A DNA stretch of 20,548 nucleotides from Bacteroidetes bacterium UBA1947. Its GTDB lineage: Bacteria > Bacteroidota > Bacteroidia > Chitinophagales > Chitinophagaceae. Of this stretch, positions 15,607-20,548 are shown piece by piece. Below the pieces are notes generated by a model that saw only the letters and a program-made list of their open reading frames with translations, searched no databases and was not told the origin of the DNA. The position numbers were made by a program, and so were the translations under genes. The first letter of the stretch is position 1. Each line of letters starts with the position of its first letter. The DNA lies in the NCBI GenBank assembly GCA_002336915.1, contig DDET01000065.1:12972-33519 (forward strand). Direction: 5' to 3'.

Positions 15607-16241
15607 GTGCCACACTTCCGGTTTTTACATTAATCTAATATCGGAAGTGACTTATCCACATTTTTTAACATTGTTTACTGAAATTCAATAAATTGCAAGG
15701 GATACCTAATGTGGATTCGACACCCGATCTGCACCCGGTTATTGCAGATTTGCACCCGATAGTTGAGCATCTTGGACCAATCATTGACTATGGATTGACT
15801 ATGCCACTACCATGATTTTACCTCAGTTCGTTGCCTTGGCAATGACATTCATTGACTATGGTATTACCATGATTCTTCCATGTTTCGTGGTCCAGATAAT
15901 GACCATCATTGACTAGGGATTGACTATGGCAGAACCGCATTATCCCCTCCCTGACGGGAGGGAAGTTCTCTCTCGTAGCGTTTACAATATCCTGCTGAAA
16001 AACCGGGATTCTGTTTTCCTTATGTCAAAGAACTTATGCCGCGAAAATTCGAGGCAACATGGCAAGATACAGTCGTCAACAAGGCAAACCCAAATAATGA
16101 TATCCACATTTTTACCCGCGGCATTTGTGGCACCTTACCCAAGGAACTTTTTGCCTCAAGAAATTCACAAAATTGACAAAGCTCATTGGAAACAATAATG
16201 TTTTTCCGGTATTTTGTATGCAGCAAAAAAACGGTACAAAA
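15607..16241. other. Gene-free region with DnaA box and repeat array
   Basis: About 635 bp without a convincing gene. It contains a perfect DnaA-box match TTATCCACA (15652-15660), an AT-rich stretch (about 15660-15705), three GCACCCG/CACCCG units (about 15720-15760), five ATTGACTATGG-type repeats (15783-15929), a 7-bp hairpin CCCTCCC-TGAC-GGGAGGG (15945-15962) and a near DnaA box ATATCCACA (16100-16108). The open frame at 15920-16198 lacks protein-like features. Confidence 0.6.
15783..15929 (+). repeat. Direct-repeat array of ATTGACTATGG with degenerate 57-bp period
   Basis: ATTGACTATG(G/C) or the variant ATTGACTAGGG starts at 15783, 15794, 15851, 15908 and 15919, with spacings 11, 57, 57 and 11. 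Sequence around the central copies (AATGAC.ATCATTGACTA, TACCATGATT) is also partly repeated at 57 bp. Confidence 0.85.
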
Positions 16242-16640
16242 ATGAAAAAGATCACCGCCATCCTTTTAGCAGCAATATATCTCACATCCTGCCACAGCAC
16301 CGGCAAAAAGGTTGGCGAGGCAGGCACTGAAATAGTAACAAGTATTAAAGAAGGTATAGACAAAAACCTCGAATGTACCCTCGAGCTATCCCCCGCCCTG
16401 CAAAATAAAGGAATGAAGACCGGTAAATTCATCATTAAAGAAGATACCCTCAGTGTCTATTTTATCTTCGACAATGATATCGATCAGCATGTCATTGCCC
16501 GGTTAACTGATAAAGATGGCAAAGAATACGGCCGTGTAAGCCAGGCAATCACAGGCAAAAAAGCAGAAGCAAAATTTATTGATTTTGTATTCGATAAAAG
16601 AACGGATATAGAACACAAAAGCAAGATAGTGTTAGAATAA
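16242..16640 (+). CDS. Small lipoprotein of unknown function
   Basis: A 132-residue protein with the lipoprotein signal MKKITAILLAAIYLTSC (Cys17), then HSTGKKVGEAGTEI and a soluble domain of alternating charged and hydrophobic residues. This domain is probably a small beta-rich fold (GKFIIKEDTLSVYFIFDND, EAKFIDFVFDKRT). I do not recognise a family. The in-frame extension to 16125 has no signal peptide logic and is rejected. A near-consensus -7 box (TATTTTG, 16210-16216) lies 25 bases upstream. Downstream is the left REP element of the RAYT locus, with no terminator other than that hairpin. Confidence 0.8.
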   Translation: MKKITAILLAAIYLTSCHSTGKKVGEAGTEIVTSIKEGIDKNLECTLELSPALQNKGMKTGKFIIKEDTLSVYFIFDNDIDQHVIARLTDKDGKEYGRVSQAITGKKAEAKFIDFVFDKRTDIEHKSKIVLE

Positions 16641-16662
16641 GAATACTTCCATCCCCCGTGAA

Positions 16663-16735
16663 ACTGGTTTAAGTTTAGCGAAGCGTAACTTAAATCAGAC
16701 GACAGAACGAAGGATTGCATCCGGCAGCATATGTT
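16663..16735 (-). repeat. Left REP element
   Basis: Contains the imperfect palindrome TTTAAGTTTAGCG-AA-GCGTAACTTAAA-type hairpin (16668-16694): eight outer pairs, a two-base mismatch, inner GC pairs. A GCCGG-containing segment follows. Its reverse complement matches the two REPs right of the transposase over about 65 bases. Confidence 0.85.
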
Positions 16736-16753
16736 CTGTAGCCAGATCGGAGT

Positions 16754-17305
16754 TCAGAACAACAATTCAAGTGGCAAAAGTCCATCCTTATTTTCGTAGT
16801 AATTTATAGCGCTGCTGTAGACATAATGTTGCGGTTCGTAAACAATTCCTGCCCTGACAGGGTTCTCATGAATATACCTGAGTTTTTGCTGCATCATGAC
16901 CTCGTCACCGAGCAATATAGGGTGATTGTCCTGTTGCCAGAATTGATAATCTTTGTTGTTGCTATTTTCCTCGCCTGCGGATTTAAATAGCCACATCATC
17001 CATGACTTCCTGCTTTCCTGTATATTATCATCTATCGCTTTCAGTAGTTCTTTGGAAGTATGGCGCTTCAGGTCGCGCATGATATTCTCCAGCTTGTTTT
17101 CCCTGCTGCTGATAATAAGATGCACATGGTTATTCATAATAACCCAGGCATGGAGCGACAGGCTCTTGTTATCAATACAATATTTGAGGCTGTTTATTAC
17201 GATGTCCTTATACTGCGGCCTGCTGAGTGCATCGATCCAGTTAATCACGGAAAAGGTGACAAAGTGCGCATAGTCGCTATCCCCGAAACGGTAACGTGTG
17301 GCCAT
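16754..17305 (-). CDS. REP-associated tyrosine transposase (RAYT)
   Basis: A 183-residue single-domain Y1/HUH nuclease of the IS200/IS605-like RAYT group. It has the N-terminal strand FVTFSVINWIDALSR (15-29), the HUH motif in NNHVHLIIS (58-66; His60, His62), and the C-terminal RYIHENPVRAGIV (143-155) with candidate catalytic Tyr144, followed by YVYSS. RAYTs cut and join single-stranded REP hairpins and are usually single-copy, domesticated genes. Here the gene is intact and flanked on both sides by REPs in inverted orientation, so it is a complete REP/RAYT unit. The ATG at 17305 lies next to a duplicated upstream segment carrying a TATTTTTA box on the minus strand. No IS-type ends or accessory tnpB are present. 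Confidence 0.93.
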   Translation of the reverse strand: MATRYRFGDSDYAHFVTFSVINWIDALSRPQYKDIVINSLKYCIDNKSLSLHAWVIMNNHVHLIISSRENKLENIMRDLKRHTSKELLKAIDDNIQESRKSWMMWLFKSAGEENSNNKDYQFWQQDNHPILLGDEVMMQQKLRYIHENPVRAGIVYEPQHYVYSSAINYYENKDGLLPLELLF

Positions 17306-17441
17306 TTGATAAAAATACTTTCTGTTGGGGTATTTGGCAAGTGTGGGGTCGATTGCGCTTTTGCCTATGGTTACGGGGTATTGGCTCGATTGGGCTTTTG
17401 CCTATGGGCTGCCGGGCACAGCCTTTCGTTCTATCTGCTGA

Positions 17442-17469
17442 TTTAAGTTACGCTGACGCTAAACTTAAA
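17442..17469 (+). repeat. Right REP hairpin 1
   Basis: Palindromic 28-mer: TTTAAGTT pairs with AACTTAAA, then a mismatch and GC pairs around a short loop. It is inverted relative to the left REP. CCAGTGGGG follows, which may include the guide-like GTGG element. Confidence 0.85.
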
Positions 17470-17614
17470 CCAGTGGGGAAGGATAAAAATACTTCTGTTG
17501 GGGTATTTGGCAAGTGTGGGGTCGATTGCGCTTTTGCCTATGGTTACGGGGTATTGGCTCGATTGGGCTTTTGCCTATGGGCTGCCGGGCACAGCCCTTC
17601 GTTCTATCTGCTGA

Positions 17615-17642
17615 TTTAAGTTACGCTGACGCTAAACTTAAA
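17615..17642 (+). repeat. Right REP hairpin 2, overlapping the NHL gene stop
   Basis: Identical 28-mer to right REP 1, 173 bp away. On the minus strand it encodes the final residues of the truncated NHL protein. Confidence 0.85.
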
Positions 17643-18466
17643 CCAGTGGGGGTGGCCCCAATGTTTGCCGTAGTTGCCAAAATTTCATCACCGTTATAAG
17701 GCAATCCTGATCCCGTACTTGCAACAGTACTAAGAATACCCGTATTGATATCCACCTTCCGAACAAATGCGGGACTATCGGTAAAATATACATCCCCATG
17801 TTTATCTACACCGATACCTAATAAGCCTGTAATATTTGCAGCTGTAGCCAATCCCCCATCATTGGTATGGCCCCTCACTCCCGTTCCTGCAATCGTACTT
17901 ACCATCCCTGAGACATCTACTTTTCTAATCCTGTAATTGTGGCCGTCAACAAAATATAAGTTCCCAAAGGAATCAAAGGCAATATCTTGTAAACCATTTA
18001 TTTTGGCTGTGTTTGCAGATATTCCGTCTCCATTGTAACCGGAAATCCCGGTACCAACATATGTTGTGATTATTCCGGTACTTGCATTCACTTTACGAAT
18101 ACGATAGTTACCATTGTCGGAAATGTAAATATTATCATCTTTATCTACTGTCACACATGCTGGGGTCTTTAATTGCGCATTAACTGCCAAAATATTATCT
18201 CCATTGTACCCTCCGGTACCTGTGCCAGCAATAGTTGAAATGATACCAGTACCTGCATCTACTTTTCTAATTCTTTGATGGTTAGCATCAGCGATATAAA
18301 TATTGCTATGCGAATCAACAGCAACGCTACCAAATAATCCTAAGTTCGCCGCGATGGCCGGCCCTCCATCACCCAAAGCAACAACTCCTCCACCCGCAAT
18401 GGTGGTAATGATCTGCCCCATCACCATAGCAGGTAATACCAATAAGATAAATAGGAGCTTCTTCAT
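17621..18466 (-). pseudogene. NHL-repeat beta-propeller secreted protein, 3'-truncated
   Basis: 281 codons. A signal peptide (MKKLLFILLVLPAMVMGQ) is followed by NHL-type blades of about 56 residues, at about 21-75, 76-132, 133-187, 188-243 and a broken one from 244. Each shows the pattern ISTIAGTG.GGYNGD ... VDKDDNIYISDNGNYRIRKV. The last residues, about TGLSLASA and the stop, are encoded by the adjacent REP hairpin rather than by NHL sequence, and the fifth blade stops halfway. Related Bacteroidota proteins often continue with more blades and a C-terminal sorting domain; no such remainder is found beyond the RAYT locus. It may be expressed as a short, probably unstable protein. A perfect -7 box lies right before the ATG. 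Confidence 0.8.
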
Positions 18467-18471
18467 AGTAT

Positions 18472-18479
18472 CAAAAGTA
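18472..18479 (-). promoter_or_regulatory. -7 promoter box for the NHL gene
   Basis: TACTTTTG on the minus strand is a perfect TAnnTTTG match, ending five bases before the ATG. A transcript from it would be leaderless or nearly so. Confidence 0.4.
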
Positions 18480-18521
18480 GTAATTTTTATTATTGGGTAA
18501 GTGGGCAGATTTGGCTTTGTC

Positions 18522-18590
18522 CATGTTTCGTGAGATTGCTTCGGCGCGCGGCAGCGCGCAGGGCTTGGCGCGCTTCTCGCAATGACGCAA
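18522..18590. repeat. GC-rich dispersed palindromic repeat
   Basis: ATTGC (18535-18539) and GCGCGC (18544-18549) pair with GCGCGC (18568-18573) and GCAAT (18579-18583). A third GCGCGC lies at 18554-18559. On the minus strand the edge reads GTCATTGCGAGAAGCG, resembling the widespread intergenic repeat with a TCATTGCGAG...GCAATCTC frame. It is distinct from the REPs of the RAYT locus. Confidence 0.65.
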
Positions 18591-18591
18591 C

Positions 18592-18623
18592 AAAAAAGGC
18601 TGCCCGTTTCGGGGCAGCCTTTT
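18592..18623 (-). terminator. Intrinsic terminator of rpoC
   Basis: AAAAGGCTGCCC (18594-18605) pairs with GGGCAGCCTTTT (18612-18623), a 12-bp stem with a six-base loop. On the minus strand it ends in six Ts. It lies 21 bp past the rpoC stop. Confidence 0.9.
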
Positions 18624-18644
18624 CAATATTTGCATTGAATATTA

Positions 18645-20548
18645 CTATTCTTCTTCGTCAAACTGGAGTACATCGCGGTTAGCCATCAGCAGTTCAAATT
18701 CTTCTTTTGAACCAACCACCATGTCATCGAAGTCGCGCATACCGGTACCTGCTGGTATCAGGTTACCTGTAATAACGTTCTCCTTCAGACCCAGGAGCTG
18801 ATCGCTCTTGCCGTTGATGGAAGCCTGCGACAGTACCTTGGTTGTTTCCTGGAACGATGCAGCCGATATCCAGCTCTGTGTACCCAGTGATGCCTTGGTG
18901 ATACCCAGCAGCAATGGCGCTGAGGTAGCAGGTGCGGCATCGCGGTATTCAATAAGCTTTTTATCTGCACGGCGCAGTACGCTGTTCTCTTCGCGGATCT
19001 CGCGGAGGGTAACGATCTGGCCGGGGTGCATGTTCTCAGAATTGCCTGATTCGGTAACTACTTTCTTGTCGTAGATCCAGTCGTTCTCTTCCATGAATTC
19101 GAACTTATCAACTGTATCATCTTCAAGGAACTTAGTATCTCCCGGATCAACGATGGTAACCTTACGCATCATCTGGCGAACGATAACTTCAATATGCTTG
19201 TCGTTTATCTTCACACCCTGCAGACGGTATACTTCCTGTATCTCGTTCACCAGGTATTCCTGTACTGCGAACGGACCTTTGATAGAAAGGATATCGCCCG
19301 GAGTGGTAGCACCATCGGAAAGCGATGTTCCTGCCTTCACGAAGTCACCATCCTGCACCATGATGTGACGGGTAAGCGGCACCAGGTATTTTTTAACCAA
19401 TCCTTCGCGCGACTCCACGATTATCTCGCGGTTACCACGCTTCACATTACCAAAGGCTACAACACCATCTATCTCCGCAACAACTGCAGGGTTACTTGGG
19501 TTACGTGCTTCAAACAATTCGGTAACACGTGGCAGACCACCCGTGATATCGCGGCTACGGCCGAGTACACGTGGTATCTTCACAAGCACCTGCCCGTTGT
19601 GCACGGCATCGCCTGTAGCAACTATGATATGCGAGCCAACAGGAAGGTTATAAGATTTCTCTTCTTTACCTTCAACTATGATGGCAGGTATCTTGGTCTT
19701 ATCTTTTGTTTCTATTACAACCTTTTCACGGTGGCCAGTCTGCTCATCGGCTTCTTCACGGAAAGTAACACCTTCGATAACGTTCTCCAGTTTTACTTTA
19801 CCTGTTACTTCCGATATGATCACCGCATTGAAGGGATCCCATGTACAGATCACATCACCTTTAGCAACCTTCTGCCCGTTAGATACTTTAAGTATAGAAC
19901 CGTAAGGAATGTTGTTGGTGATCAGCAGGCGGTCGTTAGTTACGTCAACTATACGCACTTCACCCGTACGGCCTATTACCATGATATTGGTCTCGCCCTC
20001 GGCATCTGTATACTTGGTAGTACGCAGGCCATCGAACTGAACTGTACCATCGAACCTTGCAACCAACTGCGACTCGATAGCAGAAGAACCCGCAACACCA
20101 CCCACGTGGAAGGTACGCAGTGTAAGCTGTGTACCCGGCTCACCGATGGACTGTGCAGCTATGATACCAACGGCATCACCCTTCTGTGTCATGTAACCTG
20201 TTGCCAGGTTCTTACCATAACACTTAGCGCATACACCACGACGGCTTTCGCAGGTAAGTACCGAGCGTATCTCTACAGAATCGATCGGGCTTTCTTCTAT
20301 ACGTTTGGCAACGTCTTCAGTTATTTCGCTACCTGCGGTCACTATCAATTCGTCGTTCAACGGATCGAATATATCGTGCAGGGAGGTACGGCCAAGGATA
20401 CGGTCGTACAACGGTTCTACTATTTCTTCATTGTCCTTCAGTGCCGAAGTAGCAATACCACGAAGTGTACCGCAATCTTCTTCATTGATAACAACATCCT
20501 GTGCAACGTCAACAAGACGACGTGTCAGGTAACCGGCATCGGCCGTTT
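18645..20548 (-). CDS. rpoC: DNA-directed RNA polymerase subunit beta' (C-terminal part)
   Basis: The gene runs off the right edge; 634 codons of about 1,430 are visible, with no start in view. The visible N-terminal side reads TADAGYLTRRLVDVAQD, just after the trigger loop. The second zinc site is complete: Cys25 in EEDCGT, and Cys99, Cys106 and Cys109 in CESRRGVCAKCYG. Next comes GIIAAQSIGEPGTQLTLRTF (about 128-147) and HVGG, the conserved bridge/trigger-proximal region. The beta-rich jaw follows, then the C-terminal ATSAPLLLGITKASLGTQSW and AASFQETTKVLS. The tail is acidic (LQFDEEE). rpoB would be expected upstream, outside the window. A strong terminator follows, so this is the end of the operon. 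Confidence 0.98.
   Translation of the reverse strand, partial: TADAGYLTRRLVDVAQDVVINEEDCGTLRGIATSALKDNEEIVEPLYDRILGRTSLHDIFDPLNDELIVTAGSEITEDVAKRIEESPIDSVEIRSVLTCESRRGVCAKCYGKNLATGYMTQKGDAVGIIAAQSIGEPGTQLTLRTFHVGGVAGSSAIESQLVARFDGTVQFDGLRTTKYTDAEGETNIMVIGRTGEVRIVDVTNDRLLITNNIPYGSILKVSNGQKVAKGDVICTWDPFNAVIISEVTGKVKLENVIEGVTFREEADEQTGHREKVVIETKDKTKIPAIIVEGKEEKSYNLPVGSHIIVATGDAVHNGQVLVKIPRVLGRSRDITGGLPRVTELFEARNPSNPAVVAEIDGVVAFGNVKRGNREIIVESREGLVKKYLVPLTRHIMVQDGDFVKAGTSLSDGATTPGDILSIKGPFAVQEYLVNEIQEVYRLQGVKINDKHIEVIVRQMMRKVTIVDPGDTKFLEDDTVDKFEFMEENDWIYDKKVVTESGNSENMHPGQIVTLREIREENSVLRRADKKLIEYRDAAPATSAPLLLGITKASLGTQSWISAASFQETTKVLSQASINGKSDQLLGLKENVITGNLIPAGTGMRDFDDMVVGSKEEFELLMANRDVLQFDEEE

Larger units (their letters stand above)
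17308..17653 (+). repeat. Tandem duplication of about 173 bp, each copy ending in a REP
   Basis: Copy 1 is 17308-17481 and copy 2 is 17482-17653. They differ by a one-base indel (ACTTTCTG versus ACTTCTG) and a T/C change (GCCTTTCG versus GCCCTTCG). Each copy also has an internal 22-base repeat at 36-bp spacing (TCGATTGSGCTTTTGCCTAT..., at 17349 and 17385 in copy 1). Confidence 0.95.

Noticed and set aside
14915..15613. 232-codon Leu/Arg-rich minus-strand frame and other frames over the repeat tail
   Set aside because: These are shadows of the Gln/Pro/Arg repeat. The repeat has no stops in several frames because of its composition.
15920..16198. 92-codon plus-strand ORF in the gene-free region
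   Set aside because: It begins inside the direct-repeat array, spans a hairpin, and its translation shows no domain, signal or conserved pattern.
16742..16756. AGATCGGAGT-like string resembling a sequencing-adapter start
   Set aside because: Only a short match (about AGATCGGA), embedded in sequence that includes the RAYT stop codon; too short to claim contamination.
17060..17699. Plus-strand ORFs over the RAYT gene and the 173-bp repeats
   Set aside because: They are antisense to the transposase or arise from the repeated noncoding unit; the same peptide appears twice because of the duplication.

Overview
The window looks like chromosomal DNA of a Bacteroidota bacterium, probably of the Chitinophagales/Chitinophagaceae type. 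Supporting this are the Bacteroidota-type -7 promoter boxes (TAnnTTTG) upstream of many genes, the lack of strong Shine-Dalgarno sites, a deoxyhypusine-synthase-like gene next to a mitochondrial-type citrate synthase, a lone pdhA, and an NHL-propeller secreted protein. No plasmid, phage or CRISPR signature was seen. The species assignment is inference from gene content, since no database search was possible.

Layout. 1-3.5 kb (minus strand): 3' part of a deoxyhypusine-synthase-family gene, citrate synthase gltA and recF. 3.5-6.6 kb (plus): pyruvate dehydrogenase E1 alpha (pdhA), a membrane-anchored TPR protein, lumazine synthase ribH and a LutA-like cysteine-rich protein. This run meets a minus-strand NAD(P)-binding protein exactly stop-to-stop. 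7.2-7.56 kb is gene-free with palindromes. Then come osmC (minus) and, divergently, prs and rplY (plus), DUF3052 (minus), a secreted DUF885 metallohydrolase (plus) and an alpha/beta hydrolase (minus). From 12.8 to 15.6 kb there is a lipoprotein of the PQQ/sorbosone dehydrogenase type and a secreted DUF6600-like protein with a 26-residue Gln/Pro/Arg repeat tail. 15.6-16.24 kb is a gene-free stretch with a DnaA-box match and an ordered direct-repeat array. A small lipoprotein follows.

16.64-18.47 kb is the most dynamic part. A REP-associated tyrosine transposase (RAYT, HUH/Y1 family) is flanked by inverted REP hairpins. Its upstream side is a tandem duplication of about 173 bp, each copy ending in a REP. 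The outer REP supplies the last codons and stop of a truncated NHL beta-propeller gene. A second, GC-rich dispersed repeat lies between that gene and the 3' end of rpoC, which runs off the right edge.

The genes are mostly core metabolism and information processing: pyruvate to acetyl-CoA and citrate, PRPP, riboflavin, L25, RecF and RNA polymerase. They sit in short transcription units separated by clear intrinsic terminators. I found no obviously new defence or biosynthetic system. The features most worth a second look are the RAYT/REP cluster with its gene truncation and duplicated upstream region, the symmetric 11-57-57-11 repeat array next to a DnaA box, a structured leader before rplY, a promoter box in a terminator loop, and a DHS-like enzyme lacking the catalytic lysine position.
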